The notes under the pieces: generated by a model
Seen by the model: the letters and a program-made list of their open reading frames with translations, nothing else
What the model was told of the DNA's origin: nothing
The model's database searches: none
NCBI GenBank assembly: GCA_959347315.1
Contig: OY365819.1
Coordinates: forward strand, 24,507,495-24,571,494
Direction of reading: 5' to 3'
Length of the DNA: 64,000 nt
Source: Bimastos eiseni
Taxonomy: Eukaryota > Annelida > Clitellata > Crassiclitellata > Lumbricidae
Position numbers and translations under genes: made by a program
Shown here: in pieces, positions 34,514-46,070 of the stretch
Position numbering within the stretch: position 1 is the first letter of the stretch
Layout of the letters: every line of letters begins with the position of its first letter

Positions 34514-34735
34514 GGTATTCGGTAAAAAAGAAGTTGAGTTAATGATAAAAACGCTTGCCAATCCAACATCTACTCCGTAAAATGATTTTAATCAATTCAA
34601 CTTCTGTTTGAGCAAGAATTCTTTTCATTATTTTGACATCAACTTCAGTAAGCTTAATTTTCATTATATGCAGGTTTATTTAGAAAGAATTACTTTCATC
34701 GATCCAACCACTATTTTACAGTTTGGCGAATAATA
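34514..34735. repeat. Foldback made of 35-bp-type units
   Basis: It starts GGTAAAAAAGAAGTTGAGTT and contains, in reverse orientation, TCAATTCAACTTCTG, GACATCAACTTC and ATCGATCCAACC. It has the same layout as 35268-35455. Confidence 0.65.
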
Positions 34736-35267
34736 GTTTTAAGGTCGTGAACCTTTGTGCGTCTGATGACATACCGCCTGTCACATACTTTGAAGTCTTT
34801 AATCTTCTAGGGCAAGGGCTCTAAATCTTTTGCAATGAACTTAATAATCTACACCACTTATTATCTCTTATTTTGATAACACATAATCCCATACAGGAAA
34901 CATTAACGAAGATTATTTGGTAGAGTTTATGGACCCCATTGCACACTATCAGGATCTCATAGCGGGAAATGACTTGGCGGTAATGGACCCAGGTGCTGAA
35001 ATTGGCGTCATTGCAGTCACAATGGATGTCATATTATGTTCGTGACATCCATTGTGATTGCAATGAAGAAGGCTTAGAAGATATGGTGATCCTGGAAGCA
35101 GTGCTTAAAGTGTAAAATAATGACAAGACGCTTGTGTCAAAAGTTAAGAACTAAAGATTGCAAAGGCAGATCACCAACATATCCAATAGCTGCAGACGAA
35201 TAATTGTTCACGCACTATGGGTTCATGACCAAACAGTTACTATATATTTTGTTCACTGTAGGTTCTA

Positions 35268-35455
35268 TTTGGTAAAATAGAAGTTGGATTGATAATAACT
35301 ATGATGCTTGAATAGAAATCGTACAACATTTTCCTAAATAGATAAAAATAATGCTTGCTGAAATGGAAGTTGGATTGATCAAAATCTGTTGAATTTTAAG
35401 CTGAATTTCCAAGCATTATTATCACTAATCCAACTTTTATTTGACCAAAATTAAT
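35268..35455. repeat. Foldback made of 35-bp-type units
   Basis: The left part GGTAAAATAGAAGTTGGATT is the imperfect reverse complement of the right part AATCCAACTTTTATTTGACC, and ATGATGCTTG pairs with CAAGCATTATT. A second forward unit (GAAGTTGGATTGATCA) lies at about 35366. Confidence 0.75.
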
Positions 35456-35899
35456 AGAATGGGCGAAAAACAATTTTAGGTGAACCTCTTGTCCGTTAAC
35501 CATCTGTCGTCAACTATTTGTTGTGATTTGATGCGTACAGAAATTTACTTGCCTTGGTGAAATTGTCAACACGGGACGGCGTATTGAAAGCGGGGACAAA
35601 ATGTGGAAAATCTATTTTTAAAAAGCGCGAAGCGCGAAATAATTTTGCGTGCCCTCCTCTTTTTCCGAGTGCCTCCCCATTTGCATAGCACTGTGCCGCT
35701 TTGTAGAGGTGCGTGTCCTAGTCAGTTATGACACAGCTAGAATTGTTGTCTTCGTCAAATACTCTTTTATTATGTCGGCTTCAAGCATTACAAGACCTGC
35801 CAGAGCCATAGACTACATTCTGCGGATAATGTACGGCAAACGTTCTGAATATGGTATGACCGTGATAAAGAAGTATCACTTGATGCTTCAAGATTACGA

Positions 35900-36180
35900 T
35901 TACGACCTTCAAGATCATCCGACTTTTCGTAGTAAAAACGAAGACCAAAATGGGCGATCGGGCTTTTCGGGTCGCTGGCCCACGTGCCTGGAAAAGTCTC
36001 CCTGCATCCATTCAGCAAATCAAAACTTTTTTTGCTTTTAAAATACAGTCAACATTGCACTTTCTAGGCAATGCATGCCGAGCATTTGGTTTATCACATT
36101 TGCGCTGACAGCGAACTGTTATGTAAAACACCATAGGAGTAGCTTGCTACTGACGGTGCTCTAGAAATTGTCGTTATTAC
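35900..36180 (+). pseudogene. LINE ORF2 C-terminal fragment
   Basis: From 35955 one frame reads DRAFRVAGPRAWKSLPASIQ, then QIKTFFAFKIQSTLHFL, matching the LINE ending 'RAF.VAGPR.WN.LP..IR....F...LKTFLF'. The 130-codon frame called in another phase (35649-36041) is its shadow. Upstream RT is missing. Confidence 0.65.
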
Positions 36181-37400
36181 AATTACAAGAGCTGGAGCAG
36201 GACGTTTTGGCGCAGCCACTTTGGTGTAGGACGTCACGTACCGAGCTACGCTTACTTATAATAGAATTTCTTCAATATTGCTGATATATTAAGCTCAGAA
36301 ATGCACAGTGTAACTAGTAGTGTTGATGACTTTTTATTAGGTTCAAAAACAAGTGTATGTTAATTAGTGGCGGTGCTGGCCTTGAAAATTTGGTAAGCAA
36401 ATTTTAAACTGTAATTTAAAAGCAAAATGAAAACATAACGTTTTTAAGCAGGTAATGTTCAATTATCGTCCGTTATGGAAAGCCGTTATTATATCTTAGC
36501 TATTCTGAGTCTCGAAAACATCAATGCACCGTATGTACTATAACAGGTTGGTCTAAGTATGTTCTGACGAAGTTGAAAATTTCAATATATTTACATATTA
36601 CTTGGTTCAATATTTTAAAGTCTTGAATTTCGTTAAAAATTGTTGTAGAAATTATTACTATTCATCTGCAGGGCAACGTGTAGCTAGAATTTAAGTTAGT
36701 CTATCAGGTATATCAAAAAAGTTTGTCAAACAAAACAAACCTAATGTTGGAACAGTAAAATGCACCGGTAGTTGTTAAAGTAACTTCTGCCATACAGTCT
36801 CTGAAGTTCAGTCTTCTTCCTGCCACATCACGGATCGTAAGCCGTGTTGCCGAATCGTCTCATCTTGAGTTCAGTCTACAGATCTGCCATTTGAGGTTGC
36901 GAGGCATCGGCTACAGACCGTTTTAATCTAAGGTCTAAAGAATATGGCGATTTCCTGTTCACCGCAACGCTCTCCGGGCAGCGTAAATACAATCATGAAA
37001 CTGGCGAAGCCCAGAGGCGGAGCTTCATAGGCAGAATAAACTATGACCAATCACAGTTAAGGAAACAATAGCAAACCCACTGCTGCTTTGCAAATCTGTC
37101 TAGTTTGTTTGCCGGCTCGAAGTGCAAAAGTTACCGCCAATTGTTCAATTTGGTTGGTTTAATCTGATTTATAAGTTAGTTTACTGAGAATTTTGTGGAA
37201 ATTACATCAGACCAGCTATGGATGAACGTTTGGCACTGGCGAGTGAGTATAATAGTACTCTTCTGTGGCCCAAATTTTGGGGCCTTGTAAACCTAACACT
37301 TACGCCCCTCACGTGGAAGTAAAGTTCTAGTTTGTAATATGGCGGAACTTTAAGCCGCGGAAGATTTATCCATATATTCAACAAATTCATCATCATGTAT
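36180..37400. other. No recognisable gene
   Basis: Probably the upstream or intronic region of the SWIM pseudogene. No exon could be identified. Confidence 0.35.
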
Positions 37401-37403
37401 TTT

Positions 37404-37700
37404 GCAAGTATAAACTGGATTGATGATAATAATTATGCTTTTAATGGAAGCTGGATCGCTAAAAGAATTTTAATAGTGTATTTGAAGTATTTAATTAAAC
37501 AAAATGTTGATAAGAAATTCCACTAGATTTCATCGCGACACCATTTTGTCATCAATCGAACTTCTAATTATGCATGCTATTTTTTACTGATCCAGCTTCC
37601 ATTCATGCATATTTCTCTTCGTCGATCCAGCTTCCATTTAAGTATATTTATTTTCATCAATCCAGCTTCCATTTAGGTATATTTCTTTTCATCAATTGGG
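37404..37700. repeat. 35-bp-unit foldback with tandem units
   Basis: Forward units (AAACTGGATTGATGATAATA and GGAAGCTGGATCGCTAAAAG) on the left face four reversed units on the right: TCATCAATCGAACTTC, GATCCAGCTTCCATTC, GATCCAGCTTCCATTTAAG and ATCAATCCAGCTTCCATTTA. The last three are spaced exactly 35 bp. Confidence 0.85.
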
Positions 37701-37910
37701 ATATTTGCTAATAATTGCTTAAAAACCAATCTAGGGTAGATTGCACTTTACATTTAAGTATGTGAAGTGTATACTCAGATTCACATCCATATTTTGCACA
37801 AAGTATTTGTTTTCAATTTGAAATAGAATCTGGATTGAAGAAACTGTCACTGAATTTATAGTCAGTGTAGGTTACTATAAATGTGACATCTGTTATGCAT
37901 TATGTTGCAG

Positions 37911-38852
37911 ATCTTTCAACATACTCGAGCATTCAATTTGGTTCAGCTGGTGCACTTCTTGAGTGAACGGTTCTCTGCTTACTATGTATGGTGCTTCCTC
38001 GACTTTGCAAGCAACAGAAAGCAACGCGTGGCTGCTAAGTTTCCTCCGTACACTGGTCAGCTAGTACGAAGAATTTCAGAGGACATGTACGATGTTGCTT
38101 CAAGCAAGCAAGATGGCACATTCTATTAAGTAAACATGGCAACTGTTATGTGCACCTGTGTTGAAGGGTCAAGTGGCAAATGCTGTAAACATATGCACTA
38201 TATCTTAACAGAAAGTCAAGATTTCTCTGATACTGTTGTGCATAATTTTCGTGATAATCGCAACCTGTTCTATGAAGTGGCCACTGGCAGCGCAGTGCCT
38301 TCTGGTTGGCTGGATTTGCTCTATGGTGGTGTTAACCAAACTACTCAGTCTTTGATTCTGAGTGTAGCTGTTCAGTCTCCAGTTGACCCGGTATGTACAG
38401 TAATACATTCAGAAGGTGTGGCTACTGACAAAAGTGATGAACTAGCACAGCACATGGCCAAAATTGATGAAGTATTTCAAGTTAAGATCCATTATGTTGC
38501 TAGCCAAAACCAAGAAGTGTTTACTGATGCATACAAAGTTTTTCTTAGCACGCTGCTAATGCCGTCGCAAGTGCTCTGCATACTTTTGGAAAATATTCAG
38601 GTGGTGGGAAGAGGGCAGGCAAACGATTGTCATGCATAAGTGTGCAGTCAACAGCTATCGCATGCCACAAGAAAGTGTTGTGAGGTAAACACCCTGGAGA
38701 GGCTGGCCGACCTCGAAAATCGACTGTAGTTGTCCAAAACAATCATGACCATTCAATGCCTTCTCGAAAACGAAATCAGCCTGCGCCACATGCGTTGGCT
38801 AAATGTGTGTTGAGGAGCATTTCGTTTGGGAATTCACACTCAAAAAAGTAGA
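37911..38852 (+). pseudogene. SWIM zinc-finger protein copy with stops and a frameshift
   Basis: An acceptor (CATTATGTTGCAG) precedes 37911. The frame then reads HFLSERFSAYYVWCFLDFAS, KFPPYTGQLVRRISEDMYDV, KQDGTFY, a TAA stop at 38127, and in the same frame VNMATVMCTCVEGSSGKCCK. CTC...CKH is the CxC...CxH pattern of a SWIM zinc finger. It continues NFRDNRNLFYEVATG to about 38560, where the frame slips to AANAVASALHTFGKYSGG, reaches a second stop (TGA where CGA fits) and ends KCVLRSISFGNSHSKK at 38852. SWIM domains bind DNA or proteins and occur in MULE transposases and in host proteins. No transposase domain is present here. Two stops and a slip indicate a dead copy, or a diverged last exon if sequence errors exist. 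Confidence 0.75.
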
Positions 38853-40530
38853 ACTCTGCCTGACCTCTGTATCTTGACCCACTGTCTATAGCTCTAGTTC
38901 TGGTTAATTGACTAAGAATAAGCTGGTAAATATGACTTAGATTTTGTATGTGCTCTAGTCCTCATCATGTGATTGGTGTAGTTTGATCTTGTAATCTGTT
39001 TGAACAGTTTCGTTTTACCATTTATGTGCTGTGTTTATTGGTCCACTTACAATTTGTTGTACATGTCACCAAATTGCACATCTTTGAGTCCATTTTGGAT
39101 TCTCGTCTTGAGCCAGTTTGATTTGTGGTGCTCAGAGCTGATTATGTTTCTTCCAATACTTAATCTTTTGAGGAATTGCTATGCCTGAGATTTGTTTCAG
39201 AACCTGTTTTGCTTGAACTGATTTGTGCTTTTGTAAAATAGTTGCTAACAGTTGCTTACAGTTTACTGAAATGCATTTTGTAGTAGCCTTAAAACCGTTC
39301 TTTTCAGCCTAGGTTGGGCCTGGAGCTCTTATGAGTAGTAACCTTTAAGAGGTAGTAGGGCACTATATGAATTTTTTGAAGGCATGAATGAATTCTGAAA
39401 TCATGTTCAGGTTTCATCATCAATGGCAACTAATATTTTATATCTCCTGTTTTGAACTTTGCTTGTGCCATGTGTATTATATAGAATGGCACCTACCTTC
39501 CTTCGAACGTTATGTAATTATGTATGACCCCATACATTATTATTACTTCTGTGTTATTTCACAATCAATTTCTATGTCCTGCTGATCATTTCCTAACCTA
39601 ACTCTACAATAAAGGGTGCACATACTTACTCATAAATATTCCTTTTTATCACTGACTCAGCTAATTAATTCATGCATGTAGTTTCAATTAAGTAGTATTT
39701 CTTCTATATATTATAATTATTGTTTATTACTGTGTATCACAATGTTTTGAAGCTTTGAAATAAATAGCAAAAGCTCATTCAAGTATTCAAGCTATATCAA
39801 GTATTTTTGATTGATCATGTGCTTTAGCCAACTGCTCCATCTAAAGGCTTCAAATTGGAATGACTGAAAATCGAAATTAATTATCACCAACTCCCCTAAC
39901 CTAAAGACATAGTATAACTCCATTTCAAACTGAAAAATACTGGTTTTCATACATCAACAAAACATCAAACTAAATGCCCATATAGGCCACCTCACAGCAA
40001 CTTGCTCCGCCTCTTTCTATGGCTTTAGATAACTCGTTTTTCCTATCTTCTTCTCATAACATAACCAGATCTACACAGGCTCACTTGCAAACGCTTAATG
40101 CCTGCCTTTAGGCCAAGTTTATAAACAATCATCGGCTACGGATGTAGCTTCGATTTGCATGTGTATATTCTATAATATGGTTTCATAGTATTATATAACT
40201 GTTGCCCCATGATTCTCATTCAGCCTTAAATAGGATATATATAATTTTATATGTATTTACACCTCCTGGCATGGTTGCTTACTTTCTGTATCTCTAAGAA
40301 ATGATGTACCTATTATAATGAACGTTAAAACCGCAAGGCCTTACCAATGAAAAATATTAGGGAAATAATTCATAACAATAATTAATTTATACTAGCAACT
40401 ATCGCACACTTAGATGCAGAGGACTAGAGCTAGAGCGGTTTAATGGTCAAAATTCACATCAAAGCTATTTTTTACACCAATGTGAGTGAGTAAAAGTGCA
40501 TTTAAAATGACAACTGGAGTTTTTGAGCCA
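38853..40530. other. Downstream of SWIM pseudogene; no gene
   Basis: AT-rich. A CTACAATAAAGGG signal at about 39604-39616 could be its polyadenylation site. A TAGGGCACTATATGAATT box near 39357 faintly resembles LINE tails. Confidence 0.35.
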
Positions 40531-40531
40531 C

Positions 40532-40569
40532 GTTTCATATCAGCTGACTAGTTTCATATCAGCTGACTA
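40532..40569. repeat. 19-bp tandem duplication
   Basis: GTTTCATATCAGCTGACTA occurs twice in a row without mismatch. Confidence 0.95.
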
Positions 40570-40671
40570 GTAAACTTTAAAATTATTAAAATACTCATGT
40601 TGGCTAGTTATACCAATTTTGAAAACAAATAATGAAATGCTGTTGATAGAAACGTAGAGGAATTTCATGGT

Positions 40672-40749
40672 TGCATGGACAGTCATGGACGGCGTCCAGG
40701 CTAAGTCGACCAAATAAGTGCCAGGACGGCGTCCATGACCGTCTATGCA
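40672..40749. repeat. Hairpin: 26-bp arms, 26-nt loop
   Basis: TGCATGGACAGTCATGGACG and following at 40672-40697 pairs with 40724-40749 with three mismatches. The arms hold GGACGGCGTCC, which is itself nearly palindromic. The size is compatible with a small-RNA precursor or a tiny inverted-repeat element. Confidence 0.85.
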
Positions 40750-41304
40750 CACTTTAAGCACTGCCTGGAAGATAAAAGAAGAGAAACATATTAAGGAGCC
40801 AGAGTTATTAGTGCCCACCCTGGCGAAGTGCTAGATTGCAGCAGATACTTAAGAGTTACCTGTCAGACGGCCCATAAATAATCGCTATTTACCTTTGTTG
40901 ACTAGGACTAGCAGTCAATTGATTCTTGCCAGCATTTACTCCCTTATAGGTCCGCAGAGTAGGCGACCAGAGGGCGGTCATCATTATATCTGCTAAACAT
41001 TCTAAGGACAACGATCGTCCACTGCTTGATGCAGGCCTAACTAGTGATGTGAACTACCGCAATGAAGCGTTAGCTTTGCATTAAATTGGTATTGCAATTT
41101 ACACCAGGATGAATTATGGTAAAGTCCAACCAGTCCTTGTAGGAATTGATCGACAGGCGCATCTGTTCACTGAGCATGCGATGACCGCTTGGCTGTTATA
41201 AGCAGCCAATGATTCGTGCAGTGTGAGAAATTCCCAGATGAATAGGACTAAGTGAGGCAAAGAGGCTAGACAGTGTGCACCGCTGCTATAGTGAATCGTG
41301 CGAA
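40750..41304. other. No recognisable gene
   Basis: Spacer before the mariner element. Frames are short and without motifs. Confidence 0.4.
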
Positions 41305-42291
41305 TATACACCGTGTCTCAAAATAAACCGAGCAAAGTTGTTTTTGTCAGAACTTCGTCAACACTTTTACTAATTTTAATAACTTTTGGTAGGTAGATGG
41401 CATAATAGCTGAAATTTTATGCCATATATAAATTTTCCATCTCACCTACCTCATATCACCGCACTACCTTGTTAAACACAGATTTACCAATCTTTTATAT
41501 AAAGCTTACGTTTTATTACTTGCAAAAAACTATCTGACGACTGAATTAACACGCAATAAAGTAATAATGGTTTACTTAGCAAAGTTTTTAATTTTTATGA
41601 CAGATCTGTTTAAAAGTGTTAGAATTGGTGCTCGAAAGGGTACCCGCTTACACGAACACAAGCTTAGACGGCGACGACACTGGCCGATAGAAGCATCAAC
41701 GATCGACTGGTCAAAGCGCGCCTATTCGTCAATCAGACGCGTTTTGACTTCGTCGACGCTGGCTATTCTGGAGCGGTAAACCTTCTGCTGCAGCACACTC
41801 CATGTGCTACAGTCGACTGGGTTAAGATCCGGTGAATTCGGCGGCCACAATTTTGTCGGGATGAAGTATGGCGTCTCTCGCTCCAGGAAAGAGACGCTGT
41901 CGCGTGCTCGATGCGCCGAGGCGCCATCCTTTTGAAAGACAAAAACCTCACCCTGGGACATCCGGCATATGTTTAGCAGTAGCTTCTGGGCAAGAAGGTT
42001 GTCGTGATAGTATGCCCCATTCACTTTGACACCCGGCTCGATGAAATGGAGTTCAGTGCAGCCAATGCAAGTAATAAAATTTAAGCGTTATACTAAAAAT
42101 AGGTTCATCTGTGTATAACAAGGTTGCGCTGTGATAATTTTTATGAGTCAGGTGAAGTGGAAAATTTATATATAGCATAAAATTCCAGCCATTTTTCCAT
42201 CTACCTACCAAAGGTTATTAAAATTTGTGGAAATTTGACGAAGCTCTGACAAAAACAATTTTACTTAGTTTATTTTGAGACACGGTGTATA
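41305..42291 (-). mobile_element. Internally deleted Tc1/mariner element, long terminal repeats
   Basis: The left end CACCGTGTCTCAAAATAAAC and the right end (reversed) carry the same sequence, each next to TATA, as expected for TA-targeting Tc1/mariner elements. Similarity extends inward about 150 bp on both sides (TGTTTTTGTCAGA, GGTAGGTAGATGG, ATTTTATGC.ATATATAAAT). The copy is about 987 bp including TATA, shorter than a full mariner of about 1.3 kb. The missing part is the N-terminal half of the transposase. Confidence 0.88.
41572..42085 (-). pseudogene. Mariner-like transposase, C-terminal half with a stop
   Basis: Reading leftward: CIGCTELHFIEPGVKVNGAY, YHDNLLAQKLL, then FQKDGASAHRARDSV (second catalytic D in QKDGA) and LWPPNSPDLNPVDCSTW (third catalytic D in SPDLNP, about 32 residues on). 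The frame reaches TAG at 41722 where relatives have Trp. Beyond it the frame continues in register (ARFDQSIVDASIGQWRR was the likely end, with one Trp to Cys difference here) to TAA at 41572. The DNA-binding helix-turn-helix and the first catalytic D are absent, so this copy cannot cut DNA. It lies inside the element bounded by 41305 and 42291. Confidence 0.88.
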
Positions 42292-42980
42292 TAGAGAAAA
42301 ATATCGAATGTACTGGCTAAATCTTCGCATCAGTGTCGAACTCGGTTGTTGCATAGGACTCCATGCGGACTAAGCTAGGCTAGGCTCTCACCAGCAATTG
42401 GTTGGACGTAACGCAGAAGAAACGGCTCTTTTTAGAGCCACAAAATCTTAACTTAGGAAATCGACAACGACAAACACGCTAATTATCATCATCATCACCG
42501 CAACCTACACCTGTGTCCAAACCAGTCCAAACAAAGCAACACGCACGCCACGTCCTACTTCTCTTATCCAAAACCAGTCTGTCTGTCTCGGCTGCATTTC
42601 TTCTTTCTCTTCTATAACGACGACGACGACGGACGGCGATGATGGCGACGATAATAACAAGCTTAATTATATTGCACATTATTATTATAATTATAATAGC
42701 TATAGCAATGATAGTGACATAGTGACAATGACGATTATCGTCATGTTGACGAGCCAAGTATGAAAATAGGCAACAAGTGACCTACTACTTGTCTTTACTT
42801 CATTTCCTAAAATTTGCAAAAATTGCCCCAGCGGGTCACTTTAAAACGGGCCCCCGCATGCGATCGGCGTGTTGGACAGCATCGCATTACTGTCTAACAC
42901 TACCTGTCGAACTTCTGCTGCCGCCTTGTAACGACATAGTAGTAGGCCTACCTACCTAGGCTGTTTTATTTTTTGTCATT
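42292..42980. other. No recognisable gene
   Basis: Simple-sequence patches (CGACGACGACGAC at about 42617-42630, ATTATTATAATTATAATAG near 42677-42700) occur without coding signals. Confidence 0.4.
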
Positions 42981-42982
42981 TC

Positions 42983-43155
42983 TCCCTCACTGGGGGGGAG
43001 GTACGAAAACCAGGGTAGCGGATCAGGGATTATCTGACCACCAGCCTAGGCGGAGAGCCCAGAGGGCATCACGCAGCCTGGTTAAGGTACATGTCGGGGT
43101 ATTAAGCCGACAAGTAAGTAAACGCTTTGATCTTGGCCAAAGGCCGAGAAGCGAT
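42983..43155 (-). ncRNA. Diverged U2 snRNA-like sequence (pseudogene or U2-derived SINE)
   Basis: Reading leftward from 43155, ATCGCTTCTCGGCCTTTGGC then CAAGATCAAA matches the first 30 bases of U2 snRNA (stem I) with few changes. Next, GTCGGCTTAATACCCCGAC has the place and loop of stem IIa (normally ATCAG...TTTAATA...CTGAT), with both stem sides changed so that pairing is kept. Near the 3' end CCTGGTTTTCGTACCTCC resembles the stem IV loop. The branch-point-recognising GTAGTA is replaced by GTTTAC, two bases are missing there, and I find no Sm site (AT-T-T-T-G type). A short A-rich run (ACAAAAAATAAAACAG) follows. It is therefore unlikely to work as a spliceosomal U2. A retroposed U2 relative is more likely. 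Confidence 0.6.
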
Positions 43156-43450
43156 AACGTCGTATTATACAGCGTGTCTTTTATAGCGTGTTTCGCCTTT
43201 TAAAAAAAGTTTCCAACGACAAAACCTTCTAGCGTTAATAACTATTTAATTCCGTCATTCACAGAAACGTTACTTTGAAATATCAAAGTATACGATTTTA
43301 TGCAATTTTTAAGTAACTCAAATGTCATTACAGCATCATATAATTTTAAATAACGCCGTTTCCCATCTCCCCCCTATGTAATCAATTGTTAACGTGTGCC
43401 GCCATCTAGCGACGTAGTTATTTTGGTCTCATTACTGCGTCGTTTCTACA
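43156..43450. other. Upstream flank of the U2-like sequence
   Basis: I see no recognisable snRNA promoter element. A CGCCATCTAGCGACGTAG word near 43400 stands out but is unassigned. Confidence 0.35.
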
Positions 43451-43453
43451 TTA

Positions 43454-43503
43454 TTATTATTATTATTATTATTATTGTTGTTGTTATTATTATTATTATT
43501 ATT
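43454..43503. repeat. (ATT)n microsatellite, tail of the LINE to its right
   Basis: About 50 bp of ATT units with a GTT interruption sit exactly where the 3' tail of the minus-strand LINE (43505-44880) should be. Confidence 0.9.
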
Positions 43504-43504
43504 C

Positions 43505-44880
43505 ATCATTGGCATTGCCAACGGATCTGTCATCATGCTATCTGGGTCGCCTCTTGTCAGTGGACTGTAATCTTGACATGGTGCCCTGAAAAGCCACCGC
43601 ATTGAAACGTTGGATCAACGCCGACAAGTTCTGGAAAAGGAAGTTTGTCTCTCGGGTTTCACGGGTAGTTGTCGAAAGTCGGCGTCCTGTCTCAGACAGA
43701 AAGGCGAGGCCCTCACTATTGAGGGGACCGAAAGTTTCTATAGCGATTGGAACAAAAGTGTGTTTCTTCTCTAGCTCAGAATATTTGGTGTGTTTCCTTG
43801 TGGCTGCTATCTCCGCCGCTCCTCCAGCTGTGAAAGCTGTTTCGGGGATATAGGAAGCGGCCACTGTGTCCACCACAGTTGCGTCCCAAAGTAAGGTCCG
43901 CCCCCCACTCCACGGTATCAGGGTCTGCCCGTCCGGTCTCTTTCCATCTAATCTGGAAAGACCTGACGGTTCCTTGACTGCTGGAATACCGGCTCTGTTG
44001 AGGCTGCGATGGATTAGGTCGTTGATATTACAGTGTCTTGCTTGACGGCCAAAACCCAATGAACAGGACAGGCCATGTGCGCCTCTGGCTGAGACGAAGG
44101 CGCCGCATGCGCAGGTGTGCGGCTCACAGATGGCCACCCCTAAACGTAGGCCGACCGCCACCCTCACGGTATCGTCCTCCAGTCTGAGATCGCGAGAAAC
44201 GAGCGGGAGAGCGTATAGCCAGTCCGAGGCGTGTGGTGACTGCAAGGCCCTTAGTCTCGCCTGGTCGTAGGGATCCTGTAGCTTTTCTTCTAGTGCAGAC
44301 GGAACCGCGTTTAACAGCGGTCTGTCAAAGTGGGCTTGTTTATGGCCTGGCGTCGTCGGGGCAGAAGCTTCGGTAAGTTGAAGCCAGGTAGACATCGCCG
44401 AGTCGCATGCTGAGTCCGATTTCACCGCTGCTGATTCTAAGATGAGGGACTGGATCTGGAGAGTGCCCGCGGCTGAAGCCAAAAAGGCGGGAAGTGCCAG
44501 CGAGGACGCCCTCCTAATTCCCAGTCCTCCCATCCTGATCGGGAAAGTGGCCTGACTCCATTGGTCATCGGTCATCGAAATGTTGAAGATTCGCTCGATC
44601 CCTCCTCGCAGTAAATCGTCGTAAGCCCATAGACGCGGGTGGTCGTGGCAAGGGGTGCATCTCAATAAATGCATGAGTTTAGGCGAGCCGATCGAATGTC
44701 TAAGAATCAGTAGAGCGTCTTGTCTAGCGATTAGTTGCAACCTGTCGAGGGCAATTCCGAGGTCGGCCACACAGGTATCGATGGCTGAAAGCAGGGCATC
44801 CGTCGTGGAAAGCAGAGCCCCTAGGAGCACGGCCGATGATGCATTGACTCGGGCGAACTGTCCTAGGAAGCCTTGACTAA
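43505..44880 (-). pseudogene. LINE ORF2 C-terminal half, 430-codon open frame
   Basis: The frame is open from about 44875 to its stop at 43538. It begins SQGFLGQFARVNASSAVLLG and has RLQLIARQDALLILRHSIGS, MGGLGIRRASSLALPAFL and QSPHASDWLYALPL. A C-A-C-G..(9)..H-G-L-S-C cluster follows, then GKRPDGQTLIPWSGG, WDATVVDT and VPIAIETFG. This order is seen in a common invertebrate LINE family. The CCHC cluster followed by PD..D and E resembles the restriction-like endonuclease end of R2/R4/Hero LINEs, which is inferred. The RT itself is missing (5' truncation at an AT-rich stretch). A (ATT)n tail marks the 3' end. The long intact frame means it inserted recently. Confidence 0.82.
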
Positions 44881-45680
<800 letters not shown>

Positions 45681-45803
45681 GCTGGGCGGCTGCACATCGC
45701 TGGCGTTCGTTCGTTTGGCCGTTTAATAATTGGAGATGAAATTCCTTAGATCAAGGTTATTGCTTACAATCTCACGATAAATTGAACATCAATTTCAATA
45801 GAG

Positions 45804-45813
45804 CAATAAATAA
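45804..45813 (+). terminator. Polyadenylation signal after H3
   Basis: Overlapping AATAAA hexamers (GCAATAAATAAAATA) lie about 125 bases past the H3 stop, on the same strand. It is the only 3'-end signal that I see there. Confidence 0.5.
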
Positions 45814-45839
45814 AATATATGAAAATTGATTACTGTATA

Positions 45840-46070
45840 AATACCATTGGTCAGCTATGGCTCTGTCTCGATCCTTTGCTTCAGTCGGTCCCTCTCTGCA
45901 GAATGCACTTTCTCCATCTGTTCACTCTAAAATTCTATCTGGCAGTCTTTTATTCTCTTTCGCTTTACTCAAAACCTACTTCTTCTCGAGGGGACTTGCG
46001 TACTGGCAGCGCTTCTGAACGGTTCACCCTTTTAGAGGCGCTATATAAATGCTTCAATGCAATACAGTAT
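45840..46070 (+). pseudogene. CR1/L2-type LINE 3' end
   Basis: Fragments of RSF..VGPSLW...LSPSVH can be read through frameshifts from about 45860. Then TCGCTTTACTCAAAACC, GGGGACTTGCGTACTGGC, GGTTCACCCTTTTAGAGGCG, CTATATAAATGC and a CAATGCAATACAG tail follow. It is the same family as 14340-14519. Confidence 0.7.

Noticed and set aside
35649..36041. 130-codon plus frame
   Set aside because: It is a wrong-phase shadow of the LINE C-terminus at 35900-36180.
42973..43203. 76-codon plus frame
   Set aside because: It overlaps the U2-like sequence on the other strand and has no protein motif.
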